A DNA stretch of 21,897 nucleotides, from positions 1 through 21,897 of the forward strand of contig URXA01000021.1 of assembly GCA_900551745.1 (NCBI GenBank), in the 5' to 3' direction. This stretch comes from an uncultured Phascolarctobacterium sp. (lineage in GTDB: Bacteria > Bacillota > Negativicutes > Acidaminococcales > Acidaminococcaceae). Shown here in pieces: positions 5,114-13,413 of this stretch (positions within the stretch are counted from its first letter, which is position 1; every line of letters begins with the position of its first letter). The notes beneath the pieces are model-generated. The model had not been told where the DNA came from. It made no database searches and was given only the letters and a program-made list of their open reading frames with translations. The translations under genes were made by a program, and so were the position numbers.

Positions 5114-6532
5114 ATGTATAATGTCAAATCAATGCAAGCCAGCGAATTCATTGCCCATGATGAAATCCTGGATACCCTTGCCTATGCCTCAGCCAACAAA
5201 AATAATGCGTCGCTTATCGACAGTATTATTGCTAAAGCAAAGGAACGCAAGGGACTTTCACACCGTGAAGCAGCGGTGCTTTTAGACTGTGAGCTTGATG
5301 ACAAAAACCAGGAAATTTTTGCTTTGGCCGAACAGATCAAAAAAGATTTTTACGGCAACCGCATCGTTATGTTTGCGCCGTTATATCTTTCAAACTACTG
5401 CATCAACGGCTGCGTTTATTGCCCTTATCACAGTGTAAACAAAAACATCACCCGAAAAAAACTCTCTCAGGATGAAATCCGCAGCGAAGTTATCGCGCTC
5501 CAGGATATGGGCCATAAAAGGCTGGCTTTGGAAGCCGGAGAAGACCCAGTGAATAATCCACTGGATTATATTCTGGAAAGCATCAAAACTATTTACAGTA
5601 TCAAACACAAAAACGGCGCCATTCGCCGCGTTAATGTCAATATCGCCGCAACCAGTGTCGAAAATTACCGCAAACTGCACGAAGCCGGTATTGGCACATA
5701 TATACTTTTTCAGGAAACCTACCACAAAGAAAGCTATGAACAGTTACATCCTACGGGCCCCAAAAGCAACTATGCCTACCATACGGAAGCCATGGACAGA
5801 GCTATGCAGGGCGGCATCGACGATGTAGGACTTGGCGTACTCTTCGGCCTCGAGCTTTATCGTTATGAATTTACCGGCCTTTTAATGCACGCCGAACATC
5901 TGGAAGCAGTGCACGGAGTCGGCCCGCACACTATCAGCGTGCCGCGTATCTGCCCCGCTGACGATATTGACCCCAATTCCTTCAATAACAGCATCAACGA
6001 TGATATCTTTGCCAAGCTTGTAGCCTGCATCCGTATTTCTGTTCCCTATACAGGTATGATCGTTTCTACCCGCGAAAGTCAGAAATCACGCGAACGTGTT
6101 CTGCATCTGGGAATTTCACAAATCAGCGGCGGTTCGCGCACCAGTGTCGGCGGTTACGCCACTCCTGAACCGGCAGCCGAAAACTCAGCACAATTCGACG
6201 TCAGCGATACCCGCAGCCTGGATGAAGTAGTTGCCTGGCTGATGGAAACAGGCTATCTGCCCAGTTTCTGCACCGCCTGCTATCGGCAGGGACGTACCGG
6301 CGACCGTTTTATGAGTTTATGTAAAAGCGGGCAGATCCAAAACTGCTGCCATCCAAACGCACTCATGACACTCAAAGAATATTTGACCGACTATGCTAAG
6401 CCACATACTAAAGAGCTTGGCGAAAAGCTCATTCAAAATGAACTGGCCAATATCCCCAATCCCAAAGTACGTGAACTGGTTATACAGCATTTGACCGATA
6501 TCGAAAACGGCGAACGTGATTTCCGCCTGTAA
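5114..6532 (+). CDS. hydG: [FeFe]-hydrogenase maturation radical SAM tyrosine lyase HydG
   Basis: 472 residues, the normal length. The N-terminal radical SAM site is C96-x3-C100-x2-C103 (NYCINGCVYC). The C-terminal site of the auxiliary cluster is C386-x2-C389-x22-C412, the signature that separates HydG from ThiH. The enzyme cleaves tyrosine with SAM to p-cresol, CO and cyanide, delivered as iron-CO-CN synthons for the H-cluster. Internal motifs such as QETYHKESYEQLHPTGPKSN and GVLFGLELYRYEF fit the TIM barrel. An AAGG lies 9 nt before the ATG. It is co-oriented with the TM1266-type gene and closed by a terminator. HydE, HydF and the hydrogenase itself are not in the window, so the maturation set is split here. 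Confidence 0.96.
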   Translation: MYNVKSMQASEFIAHDEILDTLAYASANKNNASLIDSIIAKAKERKGLSHREAAVLLDCELDDKNQEIFALAEQIKKDFYGNRIVMFAPLYLSNYCINGCVYCPYHSVNKNITRKKLSQDEIRSEVIALQDMGHKRLALEAGEDPVNNPLDYILESIKTIYSIKHKNGAIRRVNVNIAATSVENYRKLHEAGIGTYILFQETYHKESYEQLHPTGPKSNYAYHTEAMDRAMQGGIDDVGLGVLFGLELYRYEFTGLLMHAEHLEAVHGVGPHTISVPRICPADDIDPNSFNNSINDDIFAKLVACIRISVPYTGMIVSTRESQKSRERVLHLGISQISGGSRTSVGGYATPEPAAENSAQFDVSDTRSLDEVVAWLMETGYLPSFCTACYRQGRTGDRFMSLCKSGQIQNCCHPNALMTLKEYLTDYAKPHTKELGEKLIQNELANIPNPKVRELVIQHLTDIENGERDFRL

Positions 6533-6540
6533 ATATTATA

Positions 6541-6572
6541 AAAAAACTACGCCTGAACAGGCGTAGTTTTTT
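6541..6572. terminator. Bidirectional terminator between hydG and the flavin reductase-rubredoxin gene
   Basis: ACTACGCCTG / CAGGCGTAGT (10 perfect pairs, 2-nt AA centre) flanked by A-run and T-run on both sides, between convergent genes. Confidence 0.92.
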
Positions 6573-6581
6573 ATTTAGACC

Positions 6582-7232
6582 TTACATCCTTTTAAAACGG
6601 CTTTTCGGCTGCTTACAGACAGGACAGACATAATCATCCGGTTCTTTGGTAATGTCACCCTCATAGATATAACCGCATACCTCACAAATATAACGCAGCT
6701 GAGCCTGCTTTTCTGCTTTCGGCACCTCCGCCTGATAAGTCGGAGCATTTTTTGGAGCTTTTCCCTTGATAACATTATGATAATATTCATAAGTCATAGG
6801 CGGTTCATCAACCCCGCCCAAAGTCTTAGTTAAACGCGCCATAATCACGCAGTGCGTCTCGGCATCATGCATGGCAATGACATCACAGACCATATAGCCG
6901 CAGGCATGCTCTTTCACTATCGGTAAACCATCCAACACACCGCAGGCAAAATTTTTACCGCAGAACTTATCCATCTTACGCCCACAGGCAAATCCAAGCT
7001 CTGCAATGACATTACGTTCGACCGCTTCAGATAAAATCGAAATACTGAAGCGCCCGCTCTTTTTTATAGCTTCATAAGTAAAATTATTCTTGTTCATACT
7101 AACAGCAATAACAGGCTTCTCGCTTGTCACCTGAATAACCGTATTGACAATGCAGCCGGCAGGCCTTGTGCCGTCAAGCGTACCAACAGCATACATACCA
7201 TATGTGAGTTTGTATAAAACGGACAGGTCCAT
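6582..7232 (-). CDS. Flavin reductase-rubredoxin fusion (high-molecular-weight rubredoxin type)
   Basis: 216 residues. Residues 1-160 form an FMN-binding split-barrel flavin reductase domain (LTYGMYAVGTLDGTRPAGCI, SVSMNKNNFTYEAIKKSGRF-like core, GRKMDKFCGKNFACG). After a charged linker comes a complete rubredoxin, with iron ligands C183-x2-C186 and C203-x2-C206 (YICEVCGYIYEG, YVCPVCKQPK). The same layout is known from the Hrb protein of Moorella, which passes electrons from NAD(P)H to the diflavin protein FprA for NO or O2 reduction; no FprA gene is nearby. GAGGG lies 8 nt before the ATG. It forms a single-gene unit, convergent with hydG. The physiological partner is not shown by the sequence. 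Confidence 0.93.
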   Translation of the reverse strand: MDLSVLYKLTYGMYAVGTLDGTRPAGCIVNTVIQVTSEKPVIAVSMNKNNFTYEAIKKSGRFSISILSEAVERNVIAELGFACGRKMDKFCGKNFACGVLDGLPIVKEHACGYMVCDVIAMHDAETHCVIMARLTKTLGGVDEPPMTYEYYHNVIKGKAPKNAPTYQAEVPKAEKQAQLRYICEVCGYIYEGDITKEPDDYVCPVCKQPKSRFKRM

Positions 7233-7421
7233 TTTCTCTACCCTCTTTCATTTCTTTTATCATCTTTAATTATACTAAACAGAAAATCAAAATGATACTC
7301 TTTTACAGTTTTCAGACCCCATTGTTTATTTACAAAATCATTAGTTTAAATATAAATCCAGTTAATATCAAACCGGCTGCCTATAATAACAGACATCCGG
7401 TTTAATATTAATTTATAAATT

Positions 7422-10400
7422 TCAGAACATCCATCTGGCACCAAGATTCCACTGCCATTCTTTCTTAAAATCACTGCCGGCAGTACGTTCAACATCAAAA
7501 TACAGATAATTATTTTTTCCCGCAGCCACCGTCGCACCAATGCCATATTCAAACCAGGTATCACTAAAATCGGCATCACGACGCAGATAATCACCATTAT
7601 CAGCAGTCATAGAAAGATGATAGTCGCCACCAAATTCATGCAAAAGATTAGCTTTAAGATAAATGTTAGTCTTAGCGCTGATATCTTTGCCGATATTAAA
7701 GCCGATCCTCCCTAAAAAGCTCTTGATATTGCTTTGGTCAACACTTACATTATTATTCATTCTGTAACTGCTGCCATCCAAATAACCCATAGTTAATTGA
7801 GCCTGAGGTTCGATATACCATCCATTTTTCAAAATATTTTTGCGGCCGTATTCAGCGCTGAAGGCAATACCTTTATTACTATAATCACCGCTTATCTTTT
7901 TCCCTTCAGTATCATAGACATCAAAATCATTATCAAGATCTGAATATTTAAGCACTAAATCCAAATAATGACCTTTATTGCCGATATGAGTGCCATAAAT
8001 ACCAACAGCTTTATTTTTATTTGAGCCGCTGCCGCTTGTATAATCACTATCTCCGTCGCCGTAACTGAACGCTGCACCGATATAACGCGTGTAATCAGCA
8101 TCGGCATTGCTGATAATCTTATCATAGCCAAGCTCATATGTAGTATATTTATTACTGAAACTAAACTTACCGTCACGCTCCAGCTTGGTTCCTTTCAGCC
8201 TGAACCAGGCCCCTTGTTCAGCCCCGCCGTTTTTACGCAAATCACCTAACCGCTGCAATAATTTATCATTATCATTACGCCAGGTATGATAATTAAGTGC
8301 TGATGCTCCCATTACAGCAGCTACACTGGTCGTCGTTTTATCATCAGGATCGATCCCGATGAGCTTATCCAAGTACCAGTCCGTCTCAAAGCCCGGAGTC
8401 TCACTTGCTTTAGCTCCAAGTTCATAATATTTGTAAAACAGGCTGCCCTCCCGTTCCTTGGCAGTAAAAACAGCAGCACCGCTTACATTAGCTAAAACAT
8501 GACCGCTACCCTCCGTACTGCTCAGAGCCGGCTCGTAGCCATCTTTCTGATAAATATCCAATACATGATTGCCGCTGCTTGCGTTATTAACGACCAGCTT
8601 ATCGCCTTCCAGCGTCCTGATATCAACATCCAGCTTAAAAGTGCCATTATCACCATGCAGTTCATCAACAGTCAGAGTACTGTAAGCGCCGCTATGTGTA
8701 AGATGTACCAGAGCATCATTGTTCAGCGTCAGACTGGTTAAGGTAGAATCTCCGGTAACATTCCACTGCGTACCTTCCATATCCAAAAGGATCTCTCCAT
8801 CACCAGCCAGTGCAGCGCCGGTAAACACAGAACCGTCAGTAAATTTTAAATCTATTTTACCACCCTGTTCCGCCGCCAGATCACCATCAATATTTACCTT
8901 ACCGCCGGAAGCCATAATTGTACCCTCTTTAGCATAAAGCGCACGACTATCGGCCCCCTGAACCTTAACAGAAACAGCCCCCTGCAGCTCTACCGTACTG
9001 TCAGAACCTATTACATAAATACCGTCGGCAGCAGCACCAGAAGTACTTACGAAAGCCTGATCGCCAAGAATAATCTTACCGCCGTCAACCGCATAAACAC
9101 CATAAGCTCCTTCACCGCTGGTAATTATCGTCATATCATCAGCAGCAGTTATCTTAGCTCCTGCAGCGTTGGCAACTAAAGCGGCGGCAGCAGCACCTTC
9201 GGTTGCAATGCGTGCAGCACCGGTAAAGTTTATGGCTGTATCCGCATCAGCACGCACGCCAAAAGAACCTTCGCCCTTAGTTTCAACTGCAGCATTTTCA
9301 GCCATTGTGATTTCAGAACCACTGGCATAACCGTAAATCCCTGCTGAAAAATCACCTTCCGTAACAATATGGCTGTCAGCTCCTACACTTATTTTAGCAT
9401 CTGTATGTCCATAAATGCCTTCTGACTGCTCGCCGCTTGTCATAATTACAGTATCGCCGCCCATAATGATCTCACCTTTATAAGCTTTTAAACCGGTCGA
9501 ACCATCGCCCTCCAAAACGATCCTTGCTCCGGCATCGACATTTACGATACAGTTAACACCTGCAAAAATACCGTCACTGCTGTCACCAGTAGTTTTGATA
9601 TATAAATCCTTCCCGACTTTTATACTTGATCCTGCTTCACCATCAGTCGTCGCACCCGCATAAAGACCATGAGAATTGACCCCTGCTGTAATAAATGAAG
9701 CATCGCCGCCAAAAGAAATACTGCCTCCGCGTCTGGTCTGCGCGCCTCTGGCGCGATCGCCCGTGCTGTTAAACGAGAAACCGTCGCCGGCAACTATCTC
9801 AGTCCCTGTACCATCCGACTGCATACCATAAGCAATCGTACCCGAACTTGAAAGGCTCACACCATCACCTACATACACTTTAGCCCCGCCATGTGAAGAA
9901 ATACCTAAAGTAGAATCACCCACACTGGACAGCACCGAATCATCGCCTATTCTGACGACAGAATTACTTTGAGCATTTACAATATGTGCCGAAACAGATC
10001 CTAACGACTTGATCGTAGAATTTTTACCAATTTCCAACTCGGCACCTTCAGCAGCCATTAACGTATAGCCATTATTACCACGGCTGATAATTTCAGCTTC
10101 ATCCCCTGCCTTAAGAACAGACCCGGCACCATAAGAAGCTAAAGCATATGAATGTATACCTTCTACGTCCACTTTCAACCGATCATTAATAACAACTGTA
10201 CCTGCCGTACCGCCATAAGACAACTCACCGGCCACTATTCCATGATTGGTATCGCTGGAAGTTCCGCTGATTCCCTTTGTTACAACAGAACAATCATCTC
10301 CCAATGAAATAGACCCGCCACCGGTTGCCTGCAACCCTCTATGGTAATATTGATAACCGCCTGAAACAGCTGTATTTTGAATATCGGCACCATTGCCAAT

Positions 10401-10913
10401 TTTAATACTGCCGCCTGCGCCTGCATAAATCACAGCAGAGCTACCTCCCCAGATATGCCCCTGCAGCTTAGCATCATTACCAATTGTGACACTGCTGTTA
10501 TTGCCATAAGCATTGACAGCAATCTGTACATCACCGCTTATATCAGCACTGTCACCAATCGTTATACTTCCTCCGTTATAAGCATACAGACCTGAATTAA
10601 AAGGACCCTCAGCAATAACTTTGACAGCTTCCAACTGAACAGTGCCGCCGTTTTTTGCCTCAATGCCATTTACATATTGGTTCCCGCTGTTATTCACTAA
10701 TGTCAAAACAATATCAGAACCTGAAACATTCTGACCACTATCAACACTAACGGCACTTGTATCATATGAACCGGACAGCAACGTAACGGTGGAATCTTCG
10801 ACAAAAACATAATCTCCGCTAACAGCGCCTAAGGAAGCTCCCCAAACCGGGCTATGAGCAGTAATAGTCATTAAAATAGCTAACTGAAGTGTAAGAAACC
10901 TGTTTTTTCTCAT
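7422..10913 (-). CDS. Autotransporter (type V secretion) with long beta-helix repeat passenger
   Basis: 1163 residues from the ATG at 10911-10913, chosen because GGGGGTGA precedes it by 6 nt and a Sec signal follows (MRKNRFLTLQLAILM..., cleavage near SPVWGA). An upstream in-frame ATG would add 30 residues that spoil the signal. Residues about 80-660 hold some 22 copies of a repeat of about 26 residues ending in GIYA/GLYA-like anchors, with the pattern GGxIxIGDxAxIxTxG, suited to a right-handed beta-helix. Residues 670-830 resemble a pertactin-type passenger end (WNVTGDSTLTSLTLNN, GTFKLDVDI, DKLVV). The final 265 residues are an outer-membrane barrel ending WMF. It is exported to the cell surface; adhesion is plausible but not shown. 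Its presence argues for an outer membrane. Confidence 0.95.
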   Translation of the reverse strand: MRKNRFLTLQLAILMTITAHSPVWGASLGAVSGDYVFVEDSTVTLLSGSYDTSAVSVDSGQNVSGSDIVLTLVNNSGNQYVNGIEAKNGGTVQLEAVKVIAEGPFNSGLYAYNGGSITIGDSADISGDVQIAVNAYGNNSSVTIGNDAKLQGHIWGGSSAVIYAGAGGSIKIGNGADIQNTAVSGGYQYYHRGLQATGGGSISLGDDCSVVTKGISGTSSDTNHGIVAGELSYGGTAGTVVINDRLKVDVEGIHSYALASYGAGSVLKAGDEAEIISRGNNGYTLMAAEGAELEIGKNSTIKSLGSVSAHIVNAQSNSVVRIGDDSVLSSVGDSTLGISSHGGAKVYVGDGVSLSSSGTIAYGMQSDGTGTEIVAGDGFSFNSTGDRARGAQTRRGGSISFGGDASFITAGVNSHGLYAGATTDGEAGSSIKVGKDLYIKTTGDSSDGIFAGVNCIVNVDAGARIVLEGDGSTGLKAYKGEIIMGGDTVIMTSGEQSEGIYGHTDAKISVGADSHIVTEGDFSAGIYGYASGSEITMAENAAVETKGEGSFGVRADADTAINFTGAARIATEGAAAAALVANAAGAKITAADDMTIITSGEGAYGVYAVDGGKIILGDQAFVSTSGAAADGIYVIGSDSTVELQGAVSVKVQGADSRALYAKEGTIMASGGKVNIDGDLAAEQGGKIDLKFTDGSVFTGAALAGDGEILLDMEGTQWNVTGDSTLTSLTLNNDALVHLTHSGAYSTLTVDELHGDNGTFKLDVDIRTLEGDKLVVNNASSGNHVLDIYQKDGYEPALSSTEGSGHVLANVSGAAVFTAKEREGSLFYKYYELGAKASETPGFETDWYLDKLIGIDPDDKTTTSVAAVMGASALNYHTWRNDNDKLLQRLGDLRKNGGAEQGAWFRLKGTKLERDGKFSFSNKYTTYELGYDKIISNADADYTRYIGAAFSYGDGDSDYTSGSGSNKNKAVGIYGTHIGNKGHYLDLVLKYSDLDNDFDVYDTEGKKISGDYSNKGIAFSAEYGRKNILKNGWYIEPQAQLTMGYLDGSSYRMNNNVSVDQSNIKSFLGRIGFNIGKDISAKTNIYLKANLLHEFGGDYHLSMTADNGDYLRRDADFSDTWFEYGIGATVAAGKNNYLYFDVERTAGSDFKKEWQWNLGARWMF

Positions 10914-11124
10914 AAAATCACCCCCAAAAATCTTTTTAATTACGCAACCACGCTGTTTATATTCCAGATCCTTTAAAATTCCAGCCTCCTTTCTATATTC
11001 CATTGCATACTTTATATTTACGTTGCTAATTTTTTATAACATTTTTAATTTAACATGTCAATCAACAAATAAACTTTATTCACAAATCAAAACAGCTGCT
11101 CACTCTGAATTTACGTACTCAAAC
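10914..11124. other. AT-rich leader and upstream region of the autotransporter
   Basis: Leader and presumed promoter region of the autotransporter. A second AAAGGAGG lies at about 10986-10993 with no canonical start behind it. No clear -35/-10 pair could be fixed. Confidence 0.4.
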
Positions 11125-11156
11125 AAAAAAGCCCTCCGCATAAAATGCGAAAGGCT
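11125..11156 (-). terminator. Terminator of the DUF6125-like gene
   Basis: On the minus strand AAGCC-ttt-CGCAT / ATGCG-gag-GGCTT with a symmetrical internal loop, then TTTTTT. It lies about 55 nt after the stop. Confidence 0.75.
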
Positions 11157-11210
11157 TCTGACTTCTCAACACGCTCTTTACTGCCAACTTGATTCAACTA
11201 TAATAAGCTG

Positions 11211-11723
11211 TCATTTAAGTGTAAATTTCCACGAACAATTACAGGACTCATCAGTTATTTCCGGATAACAGCTGAGCGCTTCACACTCAAACCGATCATC
11301 GATCATCTTGGCAAAACCTGTATATTCAATAACACCAACTGCCTTGCAGGGATGAAAATCCATCCCCTTCCGCTTTCTGGCATTCTGCACTCTGCAGTCT
11401 AAAGTTCTGTAAATCAAAGTATCCCCGTCAACAATTATCTCATCCTCATTGATATTAGCATATAACCGCAGCTGTAAAGCTCTTTTTAACCCATCTACAC
11501 CCGGTCTGTCCGGCAGCTTTAAAAACTCTTTGATTTTCTGCGCCTCAATTTTTGTAAAAGCTTCCCAAATATTACAGTCATGCTCCATAGCCTCTGCCAT
11601 ACCAAATTTACGTTCTACTGACTGAAACCAAACGCCGTCCATTGCCAGCCAGTTTTTAGAATAGATCTCGATCAGTTGTATCAGTTCAGACCTTTCCAGT
11701 TTTTCCAAAGCCTTATTGACCAT
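11211..11723 (-). CDS. DUF6125-like cytosolic protein
   Basis: 170 residues from the ATG at 11721-11723, which has GGGAGGG 6 nt upstream; the frame is open 25 codons further but with no better start. The N-terminal part reads LIQLIEIYSKNWLAMDGVWF and KFGMAEAMEHDCNIWEAF, which I recall from DUF6125 proteins, related to the L-2-amino-thiazoline-carboxylate hydrolase-like group of clostridia. The C-terminal part holds regularly placed cysteines (FHPCKAVGVIEYTGFAK, FECEALSCYPE, SCNCSWKF), suggesting a metal or cluster site. No signal peptide. An extended -10 (TGTTATAAT) lies at 11776-11781. It is monocistronic with its own terminator. The function is unknown; the family label comes from memory and should be searched. 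Confidence 0.8.
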   Translation of the reverse strand: MVNKALEKLERSELIQLIEIYSKNWLAMDGVWFQSVERKFGMAEAMEHDCNIWEAFTKIEAQKIKEFLKLPDRPGVDGLKRALQLRLYANINEDEIIVDGDTLIYRTLDCRVQNARKRKGMDFHPCKAVGVIEYTGFAKMIDDRFECEALSCYPEITDESCNCSWKFTLK

Positions 11724-11833
11724 CGCCAACCCTCCCTCGTAATTCTTTGCAGAACAACTTGCAGCATTTATTTTGATTATAACACATAAAATCTGCACCT
11801 CATAAAATAAGAAAACTCATAATTTCAAAACAA

Positions 11834-11873
11834 AATCCCCGGCTGCAGCTAAGCAAACTGCCGGGGATTTTTT
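11834..11873. terminator. Terminator after the yjdI-yjdJ pair
   Basis: AATCCCCGGC / GCCGGGGATT (10 pairs) around a 16-nt loop. TTTTTT follows on the plus strand and TTTTGTTTT on the minus strand, so it can serve the minus-strand acetyltransferase gene that ends 20 nt before it. Confidence 0.85.
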
Positions 11874-11892
11874 AATAAAATACAGTAAAGCC

Positions 11893-12174
11893 TTATTTAG
11901 AATACACCGCTTCATATTCTGGCGTTCTGTCAAATACTTTTTTGGCAAAAGGACACAAGGGAATGATTTTTCGGTTGTCAGCAACAGCAAAATCTACGAC
12001 CTTCTGCACCAAAGCATTACCAATTGCATGACCCTTCCATTTTTCATCTACATAAGTATGGTCAATGATCAAAAGATGCTCACCTGTTTTTACGAAAGAA
12101 ATCTCGCCGATTTCCTCATTTTCATAAAATACAGCGATCCTGGCGGCATCTTCTTCCAGTCTATAATCAAACAT
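11893..12174 (-). CDS. yjdJ: YjdJ-type small GNAT N-acetyltransferase
   Basis: A 93-residue minimal GNAT domain. The acetyl-CoA loop is KWKGHAIGNALVQKVVDFA (family: RGxGIGxxL), preceded by the strand LLIIDHTYVDE. It ends with IIPLCPFAKKVFDRTPEY, typical of this short YjdJ class, where a Cys-Pro-x-Ala segment is conserved. The substrate is unknown. AGGAGG lies 7 nt before the ATG. It begins 18 nt after the yjdI-like stop, so the two are an operon, as in enterobacteria. The conserved pairing supports a joint function, but none is established. Confidence 0.88.
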   Translation of the reverse strand: MFDYRLEEDAARIAVFYENEEIGEISFVKTGEHLLIIDHTYVDEKWKGHAIGNALVQKVVDFAVADNRKIIPLCPFAKKVFDRTPEYEAVYSK

Positions 12175-12192
12175 TTTTCTTCCTCCTAATAA

Positions 12193-12447
12193 TCACGGCT
12201 CGATCTCATCCGAAGTTTTCAGCTTATACTTCAAAGCGCCCGAAGGACAGGATTTGATCGCTGTTATAACCGATTCCTGCTCGGTAGCGACCGGCAGGAC
12301 CCACGGTTTCCGTTTTAATTGAAATACCGTATGGTTTGCTTTCACACAATTACCGGAATGCCTGCAAACCTCTTTATTAAAATAGACGTCATAAGTCTCG
12401 CCTTCGTATTTTTTATATCCCAAAGCCAATAATTCTTTCTCTTTCAT
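12193..12447 (-). CDS. yjdI: YjdI-type divergent 4Fe-4S mono-cluster protein
   Basis: 84 residues of the small Fer4_19 type. Cysteines are at C28 and C34 (EVCRHSGNCVKANHTVF) and near the end (IKSCPSGALKYKL), with the CPSGA motif of ferredoxin-like cluster sites. It lacks the full CxxCxxC set of ordinary ferredoxins, which is normal for this family. It is a probable small electron carrier or partner of the downstream acetyltransferase. GGGGG lies 8 nt before the ATG. It is first of a two-gene unit. Confidence 0.88.
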   Translation of the reverse strand: MKEKELLALGYKKYEGETYDVYFNKEVCRHSGNCVKANHTVFQLKRKPWVLPVATEQESVITAIKSCPSGALKYKLKTSDEIEP

Positions 12448-12750
12448 TGCTATTCCCCCTTCAGCTCACGCTAAAATACCATTACTACAAGCTTTCTATC
12501 TATATTTTAATATACCACTGATTACCTGCTGAGATACTTTTATTAAATTAAATTTTTAAAATTTTTATATCAAAAATTATTCTTTTCAATAAATTCTTTG
12601 CTGCTGTCAAAACTGTTTTTCAGAATTTTTTATAAAGAAATTTAATAAACAGCTGCACAATCTAAAACCTTTCTAAAGTTTATATTTATACTTTCTTAAT
12701 AAAAATATGTCTGTTCGTATTTTACAAGTCTTGTTTGTACTGATGGAACG

Positions 12751-12780
12751 TGATATTCTAATAGTGAAGAAAGAATATCA
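12751..12780. repeat. Inverted repeat with 9-bp arms
   Basis: TGATATTCT (12751-12759) and AGAATATCA (12772-12780) around 12 nt. No T-run follows, so it is not a terminator. It lies 65 bp upstream of the -10 of the small membrane protein gene and could be an operator. Confidence 0.6.
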
Positions 12781-12844
12781 TTATGGGCCACGCTTCTTAA
12801 AAGCAATTTTTAATCATCGTTATTTAAAGCAAACTTTTCTATAG

Positions 12845-12850
12845 TATAAT
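12845..12850 (+). promoter_or_regulatory. -10 element of the small membrane protein gene
   Basis: TATAAT 24 nt before the ATG; the -35 region (TTTAAA) is poor. Confidence 0.45.
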
Positions 12851-12874
12851 CTTTTTCAAGAAGGAGCTGATGAA

Positions 12875-13060
12875 ATGGATACGATCTTTTTCGCATTCAC
12901 AGTGTTGTCTTTAGTTTTATTGGGTATCGGCCTGATAAAACCACATTGGGTATTACCGCTCAGCGTGCTTGAACCCAAAACAAGGCGTAAAGCAGCCATC
13001 ATCTATTTTATTGCTTTTCTTATTTGCCTTGGCATTGCCTCTAAACTAAGCTATTCTTGA
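12875..13060 (+). CDS. Small two-helix membrane protein
   Basis: 61 residues. One helix at about 3-22 (IFFAFTVLSLVLLGIGL) is followed by KPHWVLP, a basic loop EPKTRRK, and a second helix at about 40-56 (IIYFIAFLICLGIA). The pattern GLIKPxxVLP...TRxK is common in small uncharacterised inner-membrane proteins of Firmicutes. AAGGAG stands 8 nt before the ATG, and a strong terminator follows. The real-gene status is good; the function is unknown. Confidence 0.8.
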   Translation: MDTIFFAFTVLSLVLLGIGLIKPHWVLPLSVLEPKTRRKAAIIYFIAFLICLGIASKLSYS

Positions 13061-13112
13061 TATCGCTTCAATTATTTCCCCAATGCATCTTGTATCAAAA
13101 ATATATCCACGC

Positions 13113-13157
13113 AAAAAAATAACACTCTAGTTTAAACTAGAGTGTTTCTTTTTTGTA
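13113..13157. terminator. Bidirectional terminator shared by the small membrane protein gene and tRNA-Leu
   Basis: AACACTCTAGTTT is followed at once by its exact reverse complement (13121-13146), with T-runs on both sides. It lies between convergent units. Confidence 0.92.
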
Positions 13158-13160
13158 ATA

Positions 13161-13247
13161 TGGTGCCGAAGGCCGGACTCGAACCGGCACGAGCGTAAAC
13201 CCGCTTGATTTTGAGTCAAGTGCGTCTGCCAATTCCGCCACTTCGGC
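13161..13247 (-). tRNA. tRNA-Leu, anticodon CAA
   Basis: An 87-nt class II tRNA. The acceptor stem is GCCGAAG / CTTCGGC with the discriminator A and CCA encoded. The D-arm is TGGCGGAATTGGCAGA. The anticodon stem CTTGA / TCAAG holds the loop CTCAAAA, so the anticodon is CAA, reading UUG. A long variable arm (GGGTTTACGCTC) and the T-arm GCCGGTTCGAGTCCGGC follow. It stands alone, with its own promoter and terminator. TTG is also used here as a start codon for several genes, but that depends on the initiator tRNA, not this one. Confidence 0.97.
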
Positions 13248-13255
13248 GACTCAAT

Positions 13256-13270
13256 GTTCCGTAACGGAAC
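13256..13270. repeat. Perfect 15-bp palindrome in the tRNA leader
   Basis: GTTCCGT-A-ACGGAAC lies between the -10 and the mature tRNA 5' end, starting about where transcription should begin. It could be a leader hairpin or an operator. Confidence 0.7.
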
Positions 13271-13277
13271 AATAACA

Positions 13278-13306
13278 ATAATACCGTATCTATATATAAT
13301 TGTCAA
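13278..13306 (-). promoter_or_regulatory. Promoter of tRNA-Leu(CAA)
   Basis: TTGACA (13301-13306), 17-bp spacer, TATTAT (13278-13283) on the minus strand, 30 nt before the tRNA. Confidence 0.88.
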
Positions 13307-13413
13307 GCATTTCTTCAAACTTTTTTAGTAAACAACCAGCTGCATTTTGCCGCTTCTTAAAACCGATTTTCAACCGCTTCAAAACATTACCTTCAGCAAG
13401 CCACAAGCCGATT

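Larger units (their letters stand above)
12448..12874. other. 427-bp AT-rich intergenic region between divergent genes
   Basis: It must hold the promoters of yjdI (leftward) and the small membrane protein gene (rightward). Visible elements are the inverted repeat at 12751-12780 and a TATAAT at 12845-12850. No ORF with a ribosome site was found. Confidence 0.6.

Noticed and set aside
13127..13318. A 63-codon minus-strand frame with WRNWQTHLTQNQAGLRSCRF
   Set aside because: It is the translated tRNA-Leu gene, a well-known type of spurious protein.
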